Shown: one piece after another, positions 9,144 to 18,271 of the stretch | Layout of the letters: the number at the start of each line of letters is the position of its first letter | How positions within the stretch are numbered: position 1 is the stretch's first letter | Origin: JACMLC01 sp963720235 | GTDB lineage: Bacteria > Acidobacteriota > Blastocatellia > Pyrinomonadales > Pyrinomonadaceae | Assembly: GCA_963720235.1 (NCBI GenBank) | Contig: OY970389.1 | Location: 3,472,001-3,536,000, forward strand | Direction of reading: 5' to 3' | DNA: 64,000 bases | Notes under the pieces: generated by a model | Seen by the model: only the letters and a program-made list of their open reading frames with translations | Databases searched by the model: none | What the model was told of the DNA's origin: nothing | Program-made: the position numbers and the translations under genes

Positions 9144-9326
9144 TTACGACGGCTGGCCTTCTGTTGTTTCAGATGCGCCAGTCGGTTGCGGCACATCTGC
9201 ATCCATTGCCGCAGCAGATTCCTGCTCGGCTTCTAGCTCGTTCTCCTGATTATCTCTCGTCTGCTCCGCGTTTGTCGCGCTCTCTTCGCGCGCTGCGTCG
9301 TCGCCTTGTCCTGCTTGCTCACTCAT
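9144..9326 (-). CDS. Small acidic Gln/Glu/Ala-rich protein
   Basis: The product is 60 residues with no predicted membrane segment; it is strongly acidic and looks disordered. A good Shine-Dalgarno (GGAGGCAAAGGC) precedes the ATG and a terminator follows its stop, which supports a real gene. It lies 24 bases downstream of the lysine-rich histone-H1-like gene, so the pair would make oppositely charged proteins from one transcript. Function is unknown; binding to or buffering of the basic partner is speculation. Confidence 0.65.
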   Translation of the reverse strand: MSEQAGQGDDAAREESATNAEQTRDNQENELEAEQESAAAMDADVPQPTGASETTEGQPS

Positions 9327-9350
9327 GCCTTTGCCTCCAGATATTTGAAA

Positions 9351-9908
9351 TCAACGCTTCCTGCTTGTCTTGCGCGCCGCGCCTTTCTTGCCGGCAGTTT
9401 TACGCGCCGCGCCCTTGCCTGCCCCGCCAGCTTTTTTGGTTGAAGCTTTCTTAGTCGAAGCCTTTTTGCTTGCAGCCTTTTTGCCCGCGCCCTTTTTAGC
9501 AGCAGCCTTTTTGGTCGCGGCCTTCTTAGCTCCGCCCTTCTTCGCAGCCGAAGGCTTGACCGCAGTTTTCTTCGCCGCTTTCTTTGCAGCCTTCTTCCCT
9601 GCTCCCTTTCTACTTCCGGCAGCAGTTTTATTTGCGCCGCTCTGTCCGCCCGCCTTCGCAGCCTCTTTCTCTTTCTTGCGCTGGACTTTTTCGCGCACCT
9701 CTTCCATCAACTGCGCGATGCGCTCGGCCTCGGTCTGCGGTGCAGACTGCGGCTCGCCTTCACGCTGGTCGCGCTCAGCCTGCTGCTACTCAAAACGCTC
9801 GCGCTCCTCCTGCGCCATCAATCCCTGATTCTGATGAAACTCAAACTCGTTCAACTGCCCGCCACGAATCTTGTACCGGTCAATATTCTCCGCCTTGTCT
9901 TTCGGCAT
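9351..9908 (-). CDS. Histone H1-like Lys/Ala-rich nucleoid protein, interrupted by one in-frame TAG
   Basis: Translation from ATG 9908, which has a very strong ribosome site (AGGAGGAGGAGAAAGCGAG), gives MPKDKAENIDRYK and a 40-residue segment ending MAQEERERFE. A TAG at 9788-9786 follows, then the frame continues as QQAERDQREGEPQSAP and a long tail of KKAAKK, KKAST and KKGA repeats to 9351. Reading across the stop gives a single 185-position product: a short acidic/amphipathic head plus an H1-like DNA-binding tail. A CAG-to-TAG change would explain the break. Alternatives are a sequencing error, a recent pseudogene, readthrough, or reinitiation at ATG 9710. The tail shows no other decay. Confidence 0.7.
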
Positions 9909-9993
9909 CTCGCTTTCTCCTCCTCCTGCACGGCCACGCCCGCTTGACAGCCCTACTGGCGCATCCGTATATTTTCTCTTCTCGCCAAGAGAA

Positions 9994-10069
<76 letters not shown>

Positions 10070-10080
10070 GAAATTTTAAG

Positions 10081-10112
10081 TTGCCGTATAACTGAAATCA
10101 GTTATACGGCAA
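10081..10112. terminator. Perfect hairpin between tRNA-Thr and the convergent DJ-1 gene
   Basis: TTGCCGTATAACTGA and TCAGTTATACGGCAA form a 15-bp perfect stem with a two-base gap. It lies 11 bases after the tRNA and before the end of the minus-strand gene, so a bidirectional stop is likely. The following T-tracts are weak (TCTCATTT on +). Confidence 0.55.
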
Positions 10113-10144
10113 TCTCATTTGAGCTTCAATCTTTAATCAAGTCT

Positions 10145-11236
10145 TTATGCGCTGACGGCTGCGCCGGTTGTCGGGGTAGCGGCTTTAACTTTATCCTTCG
10201 CCGTGCGCGCGTGATAAAGGTCTGCGATGCGCTGCTCCTGTTCGGCCATGGTCACTTCCATCTCGTCGAAGATGGAGACGGTCGCGGGGTCTGTCAGCGA
10301 GTTGCGCAGGTTGTATGTATCAACGACACCAGTTTGCAAATCACCGAGAGCGCGTCGCAGCACGCTCACATCATCGCTCGATTGCAGCCAACTCTTGAGC
10401 GTGGCCCACGCTCCGCTGCCTTCCGACTGCAAAGTCTTCTGCCCGCCGAGCGCGGCCAACCTGCCTTCCAGACGATTGATGTGCTCCTGCTTGGTTGCAC
10501 GTATGTCATTAAAGACTGCGCGCAACTCTTCATCAGTCGCCTTCTCCGCGTAATGCTCGAAAGCTCTCAACGCATAGTGCTCGCCGCGTATGGCCGTGTT
10601 GATGCCGTCAACAATCTCGTCCTTTGTCGAACCGCCCCAACCTTCGGCCAGCTTCCACCAGTCCGCATTGAGATTGTTTTCATCCGGCAATGCAGTGTCT
10701 TTGATGGAAAGATTCAGGCGGCGCAAGATGGCCGTCGTGAAAATCGCTACATCTCCCGGCTGGCGCGAAGTGATAAGCTTATCGTCAACCGCGAGTGGCA
10801 CATCATCAAAGTTTGCTCCGGCGTTCTGCATGTCTTTGCGTATCGCGCGAAATCCCGTCGCGCGTTTTCCGCGCAAGAGGTCGCCTTCAATCAAAACCTG
10901 TGGGCCATGACAGATGGCTGCGACGAGCTTTCCCTGTTTGACTGCGTCAGAGACGAAGCGCACGGTCTTCATGTTCGTGCGCATCGCGTCAGGAGCCAGG
11001 CCGCCGGGAATGACTACGGCATCAAAATCAGCCGCGTGCATCTCCGTCGTCGTTGCGTCCGGCTTGATAGAGACCTTCTGCTGCTTGCCAGCATAGTTCT
11101 CATTCATACGCGAGCCGAGCACCCGGACTTCCGCGCCCGCGTCCTGCAAGGCCGTGTACGGAATCTGAAATTCAGAGTCTTCAAAGTGTTGCTCGACCAG
11201 AATGGCAACCTTCTTCTTTTCAATTTTTTCGGTCAT
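10145..11236 (-). CDS. DJ-1/PfpI family protein fused to a ferritin-like domain
   Basis: The 363-residue product starts at ATG 11236, which is preceded by GAAGGAGATTTTGGT; the longer frame to 11314 lacks this. Residues 8-190 form a DJ-1/PfpI (type 1 glutamine amidotransferase-like) domain with the nucleophile elbow AAICHGPQ (Cys109-His110) and FDAVVIPGGLAPD. Members are proposed proteases, deglycases or stress chaperones. Residues about 205-345 are helical, with TKDEIVDGINTAIRGEHYAL and ATKQEHINRLEGRL, resembling a DUF2383/ferritin-like four-helix bundle. The two families normally occur as separate proteins, so the fusion suggests an oxidative or carbonyl stress role. The activity is not certain. 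Confidence 0.8.
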   Translation of the reverse strand: MTEKIEKKKVAILVEQHFEDSEFQIPYTALQDAGAEVRVLGSRMNENYAGKQQKVSIKPDATTTEMHAADFDAVVIPGGLAPDAMRTNMKTVRFVSDAVKQGKLVAAICHGPQVLIEGDLLRGKRATGFRAIRKDMQNAGANFDDVPLAVDDKLITSRQPGDVAIFTTAILRRLNLSIKDTALPDENNLNADWWKLAEGWGGSTKDEIVDGINTAIRGEHYALRAFEHYAEKATDEELRAVFNDIRATKQEHINRLEGRLAALGGQKTLQSEGSGAWATLKSWLQSSDDVSVLRRALGDLQTGVVDTYNLRNSLTDPATVSIFDEMEVTMAEQEQRIADLYHARTAKDKVKAATPTTGAAVSA

Positions 11237-11450
11237 ACCAAAATCTCCTTCGCTCTCATACATCAATGAAGGATGAGAAGCATGCTCTTTGAAAAATAGT
11301 TTTGTCGCTTGCAACTTTAACCGAAGGAATTTCGCAACCTGCGTGCCAGTCAGGCGAAGGCAGTTTCTATAAAGAAAAGCGGCGACACTTGAGCGTGCGT
11401 GGACACAAAGTCATACAGGCACAAACTTTGAACGTCCGTTTATGCTACTC

Positions 11451-11489
11451 AAAAAAAAGTGATGAAAGACAGTGTGTCTCTCATCACTT
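11451..11489 (-). terminator. Rho-independent terminator of lexA
   Basis: Read on the minus strand, AAGTGATGAGAGACA, loop CAC, TGTCTTTCATCACTT and then a run of T form a 15-bp stem with one mismatch. It begins 26 bases after the lexA stop codon. Confidence 0.85.
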
Positions 11490-11514
11490 ATGACTCATTA
11501 ACGAATTATTGTTT

Positions 11515-12138
11515 TTAAGTTGTCGGGCGCAGCAGTCCGCGAAAGATGCCTTGCACGGAGACTTGCGAGGCCGGCAAGCGCATGGGCGCAAGTCGCGAGT
11601 TGGCAGGCCGCAGTTCGACTGTCGAGCCGAAACGGAAAAGTCTCTTCAAGGTCGCGCGCGTGCCGTCAACGAGAGCCACGACGATTTCTCCATCGCGCGC
11701 TTCCGTGCGGTTCTCTATCAACGCGATGTCGCCGTCGCAGATGTGCTCGTCAATCATCGAATCGCCCTCGACGCGCAGGGCATAGACTCTCTCAGGTCGC
11801 ACGCGGCCCAAAAGAAAACGCGGGACGCAGATTGGCTCTGAATCACTGATGGCATCAATCGGCGCGCCCGCAGCGATGCTGCCCAAGAGCGGAACTTCAC
11901 AGATAGCATCCGATGCCACCTCTTCAACTTTGACCGCAAGACCAAAGGCTCCGTCAGAGTGATGACGCGAGAGCAGTCCGCGCCTTTCCAGCGCGGCAAT
12001 GTGCTTGGCAATCGTCGCTTTCGATTTGACGTTGAAGTGGCGCGCAATCTGCGCATAGGAAGGCTCGTAGCCGTGACGCTCTATAAAGCTCGTGATGTAT
12101 TCCAGAATCTCTTTCTGGCGTTGCGTGCGTGGCAGCAT
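11515..12138 (-). CDS. lexA: LexA repressor
   Basis: SOS-response repressor that binds operator DNA and self-cleaves when RecA is activated. The N-terminal winged helix is present (PRTQRQKEILEYITSFIERH, PSYAQIARHF, SKATIAKHIAALERRGLL). The cleavage site is GSIAAGAP (Ala90-Gly91), the catalytic serine is in VEGDSM (Ser127) and the lysine is in RATLKRL (Lys165). The 207-residue length is standard. I chose the start MLPRTQ at 12138; the frame continues upstream but with a poor sequence. A promoter lies at 12218-12247. I could not pick out a convincing LexA box, and operators in this phylum differ from the E. coli consensus. Confidence 0.95.
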   Translation of the reverse strand: MLPRTQRQKEILEYITSFIERHGYEPSYAQIARHFNVKSKATIAKHIAALERRGLLSRHHSDGAFGLAVKVEEVASDAICEVPLLGSIAAGAPIDAISDSEPICVPRFLLGRVRPERVYALRVEGDSMIDEHICDGDIALIENRTEARDGEIVVALVDGTRATLKRLFRFGSTVELRPANSRLAPMRLPASQVSVQGIFRGLLRPTT

Positions 12139-12217
12139 GTGACAACTCTCCAGTCTAACCGAGACAAGGGCGGTGGGAAGTGCGGAGCAAATCCACAAAA
12201 TGTCTGATGCGTCCGCG

Positions 12218-12247
12218 ATTCTAAAGGCGACTGTGGTTAAGCGTCAA
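12218..12247 (-). promoter_or_regulatory. Probable sigma-70 promoter of lexA
   Basis: On the minus strand TTGACG, an 18-base spacer and TAGAAT lie about 80-110 bases upstream of the lexA start. Repeat C2 abuts its upstream side. Confidence 0.5.
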
Positions 12248-12257
12248 GACCAATCAC

Positions 12258-12327
12258 AATTAAAAATGCAAAATGTAAAATGCAAAAATCAGAATCGTCC
12301 TTCATTTTACATTTTTAATTTTGCATT
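12258..12327. repeat. Word-type inverted repeat C2 (ATGCAAAATGTAAAATG family)
   Basis: The left arm (12258-12287, words AAAATGCAAAATGT) pairs with the right arm (12303-12327). It is closely similar to C1 between glpK and glpD, about 8 kb away. It lies between the SYLF gene stop (12344) and the lexA promoter. Confidence 0.8.
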
Positions 12328-12343
12328 CCTCTGCGGTGCATGT

Positions 12344-13072
12344 TTATTTGCTCGCGCGGCGACCCGAATAGCGCGCCAGCGTCTGCGGAAAGATACGCAC
12401 GGCGGCGGGCATGTTGCGCAAGGTCATGCCGCTTCCTGTGTCCAGAATGTCTCTGGCTTTCTTTCCGTTATAGACAGCTTCGTTCAAATCATTGTCAGGA
12501 CTGATGACCGCGCCCTGTATAGAGGCTCCGATAAACGCGCCCTTGCTGCGCGAGTATGAAAGGATGCCAGCATCAAAGGTCGCATTGGTCGAAGCTCCCG
12601 CCTGTCTTCCGACAGGCCCTGCGGCGATGCTCGCTTCCGCGCCAATCTCAAACTTGTCTTCCAGAAGTCCCCTCAATCCCTCTTCATTCATAATGAGCAG
12701 CACGTAGTCAGTCTTCTGCGCTCCGATTTGCGCGCCGAAACTGCCGCCGCCGAGGTTAAAGAAGGCCGGAGCATCCCACCCGTTTGCCGTGCGCCGACTG
12801 ATGACGCCCTGCCCGCCGCGCCCGCCGATAATAAATGCAGCCTTGACGACGCCCGGAAAGACCGCTATGGCTTCGGCCTTGTCGAGCAACTCTTTCGGAA
12901 TCGCTTTGTCCGGCACAGCCATGATTTCATTAAACACTTTGGCGGCGGCGCGCGAATGTCGCTCGGCGTCCTTCAGCCGCTTACTCTGCGCCGGTGCGGC
13001 TGCCACGGACACAAACAACACTACTCCCAAACCAAGCGCGTACAGCGCGCTTCTCCCAATCAACTGCTTCAT
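12344..13072 (-). CDS. SYLF/Ysc84 domain lipid-binding protein, secreted
   Basis: The 242-residue product begins with a signal peptide (MKQLIGRSALYALGLGVVLF, cleavage near APAQ). The remainder is a SYLF (Ysc84) domain: AEAIAVFPGVVKAAFIIGG, GQGVISRR, GWDAPAFFNLGGGSFGAQIG, TDYVLLIM, then LEDKFEIGAEASIAAGPVGR and ILSYSRSKGAFIG. SYLF domains bind phosphoinositides in eukaryotes; bacterial members are periplasmic and poorly characterised. The start at 13072 is supported by GAGGAGGAGAAGC; the upstream frame extension from TTG 13087 is that ribosome site itself. lexA lies downstream on the same strand, across repeat C2. Confidence 0.85.
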   Translation of the reverse strand: MKQLIGRSALYALGLGVVLFVSVAAAPAQSKRLKDAERHSRAAAKVFNEIMAVPDKAIPKELLDKAEAIAVFPGVVKAAFIIGGRGGQGVISRRTANGWDAPAFFNLGGGSFGAQIGAQKTDYVLLIMNEEGLRGLLEDKFEIGAEASIAAGPVGRQAGASTNATFDAGILSYSRSKGAFIGASIQGAVISPDNDLNEAVYNGKKARDILDTGSGMTLRNMPAAVRIFPQTLARYSGRRASK

Positions 13073-13221
13073 GCTTCTCCTCCTCAAAGAGACTCTGATT
13101 CAACAACGAACCGCTTAAGACACGAGGGAGAATTCGTCCGTCTAAATTTTTCCAAAGGGGGTTTCGGTGTGAAGGATTGTAGCACGTGTTTGCGAGAGGC
13201 AGATACACGCTTAATCTGAAT

Positions 13222-13325
13222 AGAAGAAAGGCGCAAAGATTTTTTCGCCAATCCGACACACAAAAGCCGACTGGCCGAATGAAGAAAGGCGCAAAGAGAA
13301 TTCAACTTCTCTTTACGCCTTTCTG
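13222..13325. repeat. Word-type inverted repeat E1 (GCGCAAAG family)
   Basis: AAGAAAGGCGCAAAG words occur at 13223 and 13282. The second copy pairs with TTCTCTTTACGCCTTTCT (13307-13324) to form a hairpin. It sits about 30 bases beyond the minus-strand metalloprotease stop codon and probably also helps end that transcript. Confidence 0.65.
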
Positions 13326-13356
13326 TCTTTGCTTTCGTGAGAAAGCCTATTCAGCT

Positions 13357-15588
13357 TTAGGGCAGAAAAGCAGCCGGAACAGCTTTATCTGTCGAGACGC
13401 CGAACTGCTGTGCGGAAAATCCTGCTGTCGTCTGCTGCAAGTACCACGTCGCAACAGAGGGACGGAAGACTGCTATGTCTGCTTTAGCATCACCGTCATA
13501 ATCAGCAGGAGCGGGTCGGTCTGTCGAGATGCCGAACGCATAGCTCGCCAGGCCAAGCTGTGAGCGCAACAAGTACCACGCGCCTGTTGACGGACGAAAG
13601 ACTGCGATGTCTGTCTTAGCATCCCCGTCATAATCAGCAGGCACAGCGATGTCTCCTGCCGCGCCGAACTGCACGCCCGTAAAGCCTGCGGTCGAACGCT
13701 GCATGTACCACGAAGAGGTTGACGGACGGAAGACAGCCGGGTCTGCTTTGCCATCGCCGTCAAAGTCACCCATCAGAGGCACGTCGCCGTTCTGTCCGAA
13801 GGAGACTGCAACGAATTGACCATTGCTGCTGTTGATTCTGTACCAGCCGCCATCCGCCGGACGGAAGACAGAGAGGTCTGCTTTATCGTCGCCGTCGAAA
13901 TCGCCGGGCATTGGGATGTCGCCGTTCTGTCCGAACTGCACGCCCGTAAAGCCGAGCGTCGAACGCTGTATGTACCAGTTGCCGGTTGAAGCGCGGAAGA
14001 CTCCGAGGTCTGCTTTGCCGTCGCCGTCATAGTCTGCCGGAGCAATCATGTCCGTCGAGACGCCGAAGGAAGAGCCTATGTAGCCTGCGCCTGAGCGCAA
14101 CAAGTGCCAGCCGCCGTCGCTTGGACGAAAGACTGAGATGTCCGATTTGCTGTCGCCGTCAAAGTCGAAATCAGGTCTGTTGGTCGAAGAAGCGCAATCC
14201 GTCAAACAGGGCGCGGCAGAAGCGAAGCGATTGACCATCAATGCGCGCGGCTGTGGGCCAAAGCCGAGCGTGAAGTTCTTGCCCACCGACTGCAAGTGGC
14301 AGTAGCTCATAATCGTCCCGCCTTCCGTCGGAACGCCGGGGCTTGGACAACCGCCTTCGGTTGTATAGCAACCGTCAATGGCCGTGCCGTTGCCGTTCCA
14401 CTGGCAAGCATGTGTATGAGGCGAAGCGATGTTGTGACCCGTCTCGTGCGTAAAGACATCAACCGTCCATGAGTAGGTCGGGACGTTCTGGAAACTCGCA
14501 TGGATGGAACTGACGCCGTAGGCGAAAGTTTTGTTGCACATCACATTCAGATACGCGATGCCGCCGAGATTGCGAATCGCTAAGAAGTGTGCCAGATCGC
14601 CATTGAAGCTCGTGCGCGTGCTTCTGAACTGTTGGAGCAGAGTGCTGGTAGTCGTTCCGGTATAAGGGCTCGCAGTGTTCCAGACGAAAATCTCTGAGAT
14701 GGAAACCGGAACACCTTCGTTGGCGAAAATCGCAGCCGACTGGTTGAACATGCCCGTCAGATAGTTTCTGACATTGGTGACGCTGCCCTTGTTGAGATAA
14801 ATGTCATAGTCTGCTTCGAGATAGATGCGCACGCACTTGGCAGCAACCTGCTCCTCCGGCGTGCGAGCTTGCAAGTCTGCGGCAGGGATGACTTCATTCG
14901 TATCTTCCGTGTCGCAACCATACTCAGGGCTGGCCTGCAAGTTTTTGTCTGCATACAGAATGTGCCTGTTGGTCGGGTTATCGCCGCCCAACCTGCCGAG
15001 CACTGTGTTGCCTTCGTCGCCAGTGCTATAGAAACCCATCACCTCGTTATCAAAGACGCTGATGGCCGCCAAAGAATTGTTATTGCCTCTCACGATGCCG
15101 CGATAGTGCGCGCCGAGATTGCTGTCAACCGGCTGGCCGTTCGAGGTCGCTGTCTTGACGCTGAAACCGGGCGCGAAGATATTGACTCTCACAAGCTCAA
15201 GCTCGACGACTCCGCCGTTGCCATCGGGCAAAGGCAAAGTCAGAAACGGCTCGTCTTCCGTCAAAACGCGGCGCATGTTGTCCTGATTCAAGTTGAGGAC
15301 AGAACCCTCAGAGACAGCCTTGCGCAAGGTCGCATCACTCGCGACGCGCGAAGAGGATGCTTCAAACAAATCAACCTTGTGAAATTCGATGCCGGCAGTT
15401 TTTGTGGTTTTGATTAACTGCGGGACTTCCTTCACCAAGGAAGGGCTATCTTCTGTGGGGAACTGGCGCGACTCTGAATGCACTTTATTGCCTTTCAAAG
15501 AAACGCCGACGCAAACAAAAAGTATGATAACCAGAATGCTACTCGTCAGCAAACTCAAATAACGCAACTTCTTTGGGCTTCTTTTCAT
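13357..15588 (-). CDS. Secreted metzincin-like zinc metalloprotease with FG-GAP/VCBS repeats (paralogue 1)
   Basis: The 743-residue product starts at ATG 15588 after GAGGAGAAAAGA. An N-terminal membrane anchor or signal (about residues 10-30) is followed by a propeptide-like region and a protease domain. The zinc site HETGHNIASPH at about residue 379 matches HExxHxxxxxH, and a Met-turn MSYC follows, as in reprolysin-like (M12B/M72-type) metzincins. The usual Gly of the zinc motif is replaced by Ser. Cysteines around the site suggest disulfides. From about residue 480 come six or seven FG-GAP/VCBS repeats (DYDGDGKADLGVFR pattern), which bind calcium and form a propeller. The two tandem paralogues upstream share the same layout. 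Confidence 0.85.
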   Translation of the reverse strand: MKRSPKKLRYLSLLTSSILVIILFVCVGVSLKGNKVHSESRQFPTEDSPSLVKEVPQLIKTTKTAGIEFHKVDLFEASSSRVASDATLRKAVSEGSVLNLNQDNMRRVLTEDEPFLTLPLPDGNGGVVELELVRVNIFAPGFSVKTATSNGQPVDSNLGAHYRGIVRGNNNSLAAISVFDNEVMGFYSTGDEGNTVLGRLGGDNPTNRHILYADKNLQASPEYGCDTEDTNEVIPAADLQARTPEEQVAAKCVRIYLEADYDIYLNKGSVTNVRNYLTGMFNQSAAIFANEGVPVSISEIFVWNTASPYTGTTTSTLLQQFRSTRTSFNGDLAHFLAIRNLGGIAYLNVMCNKTFAYGVSSIHASFQNVPTYSWTVDVFTHETGHNIASPHTHACQWNGNGTAIDGCYTTEGGCPSPGVPTEGGTIMSYCHLQSVGKNFTLGFGPQPRALMVNRFASAAPCLTDCASSTNRPDFDFDGDSKSDISVFRPSDGGWHLLRSGAGYIGSSFGVSTDMIAPADYDGDGKADLGVFRASTGNWYIQRSTLGFTGVQFGQNGDIPMPGDFDGDDKADLSVFRPADGGWYRINSSNGQFVAVSFGQNGDVPLMGDFDGDGKADPAVFRPSTSSWYMQRSTAGFTGVQFGAAGDIAVPADYDGDAKTDIAVFRPSTGAWYLLRSQLGLASYAFGISTDRPAPADYDGDAKADIAVFRPSVATWYLQQTTAGFSAQQFGVSTDKAVPAAFLP

Positions 15589-15888
15589 TCTTTTCTCCTC
15601 AATAATTGCCAGCCTTGCTCCGTGAGACATAGAAAGACTGTCAGAAGACTAATTAAATTTTCTTAGACTGAATGTGGCTAATTGCGCTTGCTGCGGGCCG
15701 CTTCGCATGAGAGCGGCGCGTGTGCGCAGAAGACTTAAGTTGACAAAAAATTGGGGGTAGGAAAAATGAGCATCTGAGCTATGCCCGGCGCGACAACAAT
15801 CCAACAGGCGCAAGGCTTTTTTCATTATCAAATGTCCGATATCAGATTCAAAATAGTCACAAATTGTTGCCTGGAAATTTGCGTTCTG
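15589..15888. other. Spacer upstream of metalloprotease 1
   Basis: About 300 bases without a gene. It holds the ribosome site of the downstream protease gene and a short GC-rich palindrome near 15692-15715 (GCGGGCCGCTTCGCATGAGAGCGGCGCG). I could not fix a promoter, and no RNA gene was recognised. Confidence 0.4.
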
Positions 15889-15942
15889 TAAAAAAAATTC
15901 CGGCGGCAGAAGACGCTTTTGAGACGCTTTCTGCCGCCGGAA
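15889..15942 (-). terminator. Strong Rho-independent terminator of metalloprotease 2
   Basis: TTCCGGCGGCAGAA (15898-15911) and TTCTGCCGCCGGAA (15929-15942) form a 14-bp perfect GC-rich stem. Read on the minus strand it is followed by eight T. It lies 25 bases after the stop codon of the gene ending at 15967. Confidence 0.93.
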
Positions 15943-15966
15943 GTTAAGTAGTGAGTTAGAGCGAGT

Positions 15967-18204
15967 TTATGGCACGTAGGCCGAAGGCACAGGCTTGTCC
16001 GTGCCGTTTCCGAAACTCTGGCCCAGGAACCCTGAGGTCGAGCGCAACAAATACCATGACCCTGTGGACGGACGGAAGACTCCGATGTCGGTTCTGCCGT
16101 CTCCGTCGTAATCCGCAGGAACCGGAATATCATTCGTTGCTCCGAATGAATAGCTGGCTACTCCCATGTTCGAGCCCAGCAGATACCATGCGCCTGTGGA
16201 CGGGCGGAAGACGCCGATGTCTGTCAAGCCGTCGCCATCAAAGTCTCCTGTCACGGGTTTGTCTCCCGCCGCGCCGAACGCCACGCCCGTAAAGCCTGCG
16301 GCTGAGCGCAGCATGTACCAGGAAGAGGTTGACGGACGGAAGACAGCCGGGTCTGCTTTGCCGTCGCCATCGAAATCTCCCTGCACCGGAACGTCGCCGT
16401 TCTGTCCGAAAGCCAGTGAGGAAGACAGTCCGGTGCTGCTATTGATTCTGTACCAACCACCGTTTGATGGACGGAAAACAGAGATGTCCGCCACACCATC
16501 GCCGTCAAAGTCTCCGGGGAGAGGCATATCTCCGCTTGTCCCGAAGGCCACGCCTTTGAAGCCTGTGGTCGAGCGTTGCAGATACCAGACGCCTGTTGAC
16601 GAACGGAAGACCGCGAGGTCTGTCCTGCCGTCGCCGTCATAGTCTGCCGGTGCGATGGTGTCCGCCGGGGAGCCGAAGCTGATGCCTGTGTAGGAAGAGC
16701 CTGAACGCAGTATATGCCACGCTCCATCGCTCGCTCTGAAGACAGAGAGGTCTGCCTTGCCGTCGCCGTCAAAATCGAAAGGTCTCTTCGCAGCCGGAGC
16801 AAGAGCGCAATCTGTCAGGCATCCCGCCGCAACAGCAATGCGCTGGAGAATCAGAGCTTTCGGCTGTGGGCCAAAGCCCAAAGTGAAGTTGATGCCAACC
16901 GATTGCAAGTGGCAGTAGCTCATAATCGTCCCGCCCTCAGGAGGAATGCCGGGAGACGCACAACCGCCTGTCGGTGCGGAGCAACTGTCAATCGCAGTGT
17001 TGTTGCCATTCCAAGAGCAGGAATGCGTGTGCGGTGATGCAAGGTTGTGGCCCGCTTCATGTGTAAAGACCATGACCGACCAAGAATATGTCGGCACGTT
17101 CTGGTAAGTGGGATTGAGGCCGCTATAGGCATAGGCGAAGCTACGGTTGCACAGGACGTTGACGTATGCCAGACCGCCATGCCCGCCGTAGAACGAGACT
17201 AAGTGAGCATTGTCGCCTCTATAGATTCCACGATTGGCGAGAAAGCCATTGAGCATCGTCGTCGAACTGCTTGACGTATAGATGCTCGGCACATCCCAGA
17301 TGACGAGTTGCGACATCGCCACAGGAATCGTGTCGTTGGCATAAATCGTCGCCGATTGATTGAACACGCCCGTCAAAAAGTTTCTCGTGTTGGCGAGGCT
17401 GCCTCTATTCGTATAGATGTTGTAGTCGGCTTCGACATACATCTTGACGCAGTTCGCGGCAACAGTTTCGTCCGTCGGCGGCGGCGCGGCTGACGGCGCG
17501 GAAGAGGGCAAGGGACTGACAAGCTCATCCGTCTCGCAGCTAAAATCCGGCCTGCCTTTCAAATCGTTGTCGTTATAAACGATGTGCCTGTCAGTCGCAT
17601 TATCTCCCTGTAGGCGACCAATGACATTGTTGCCTGCGTCGCCAGTGCTGTAGAAGCCCATCACTTCATTTTCAAAGACGCTGATGGCGGCCAGAGAATC
17701 GTCATTGCCTCTCACGATGCCGCGATAGTGCGCGCCGAGATTGCCTTCGACCTCTTTGCCTGTGGAAACGACATTGACGGTAAAGCCGGGCGCGAAGATA
17801 TTGACCTTGACCAACTCAAGCTCAAGCGAGCCGCCTCTGCCATCGGGCAAAGGCAAGACCAGAAACTGCACATCCTCTGACAAAATCCTTTGCATGTTTT
17901 CACGGTTCAGATTGAGCACCGTTCCATCATTGAGAGCCTTGCGCAAGCCGGCATCATCTGCCACGCGCGAGGTCGAAGACTCAAAGAGTTGTTGTGTGCG
18001 AAATCTTGCTCCGGCAGTTTTTGTGTTTTTGATTAATTGTGGAATTGCTTTTAAGGATGAAGCTTGCTCTTCATGCGGCGTACGGATTTCCAATGATGCC
18101 TTGCGACTCGTCGAGATGACGACGGCGCAGGCAACGAGGGCCAGAACCCAGAAGCTGCTCAAGAGCAGATGCAGTCGTTTGAATTTCTTAGGGCTTCTTT
18201 GCAT
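15967..18204 (-). CDS. Secreted metzincin-like zinc metalloprotease with FG-GAP/VCBS repeats (paralogue 2)
   Basis: The 745-residue product begins MQRSPKKFKRLHLLL after AGGAGAAAGAA. It has the same order as its neighbours: signal/anchor, a long pro-region (with VLNLNRENMQRILSEDVQFL), protease domain, FG-GAP repeats. The zinc motif is HEAGHNLASPHTH at about residue 380, with Met-turn MSYCHLQSVG. The pro-region segments LGAHYRGIVRGN and VFENEVMGFYSTGDAG are almost identical in all three paralogues, so they arose by tandem duplication. It is followed by a strong terminator, so it is probably transcribed separately from paralogue 1. Confidence 0.85.
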   Translation of the reverse strand: MQRSPKKFKRLHLLLSSFWVLALVACAVVISTSRKASLEIRTPHEEQASSLKAIPQLIKNTKTAGARFRTQQLFESSTSRVADDAGLRKALNDGTVLNLNRENMQRILSEDVQFLVLPLPDGRGGSLELELVKVNIFAPGFTVNVVSTGKEVEGNLGAHYRGIVRGNDDSLAAISVFENEVMGFYSTGDAGNNVIGRLQGDNATDRHIVYNDNDLKGRPDFSCETDELVSPLPSSAPSAAPPPTDETVAANCVKMYVEADYNIYTNRGSLANTRNFLTGVFNQSATIYANDTIPVAMSQLVIWDVPSIYTSSSSTTMLNGFLANRGIYRGDNAHLVSFYGGHGGLAYVNVLCNRSFAYAYSGLNPTYQNVPTYSWSVMVFTHEAGHNLASPHTHSCSWNGNNTAIDSCSAPTGGCASPGIPPEGGTIMSYCHLQSVGINFTLGFGPQPKALILQRIAVAAGCLTDCALAPAAKRPFDFDGDGKADLSVFRASDGAWHILRSGSSYTGISFGSPADTIAPADYDGDGRTDLAVFRSSTGVWYLQRSTTGFKGVAFGTSGDMPLPGDFDGDGVADISVFRPSNGGWYRINSSTGLSSSLAFGQNGDVPVQGDFDGDGKADPAVFRPSTSSWYMLRSAAGFTGVAFGAAGDKPVTGDFDGDGLTDIGVFRPSTGAWYLLGSNMGVASYSFGATNDIPVPADYDGDGRTDIGVFRPSTGSWYLLRSTSGFLGQSFGNGTDKPVPSAYVP

Positions 18205-18271
18205 TTCTTTCTCCTACTTTCTCCTATCTTGTTAAACCAGCGTTCCTTGATTTATTACCGCAGCTCATTAT

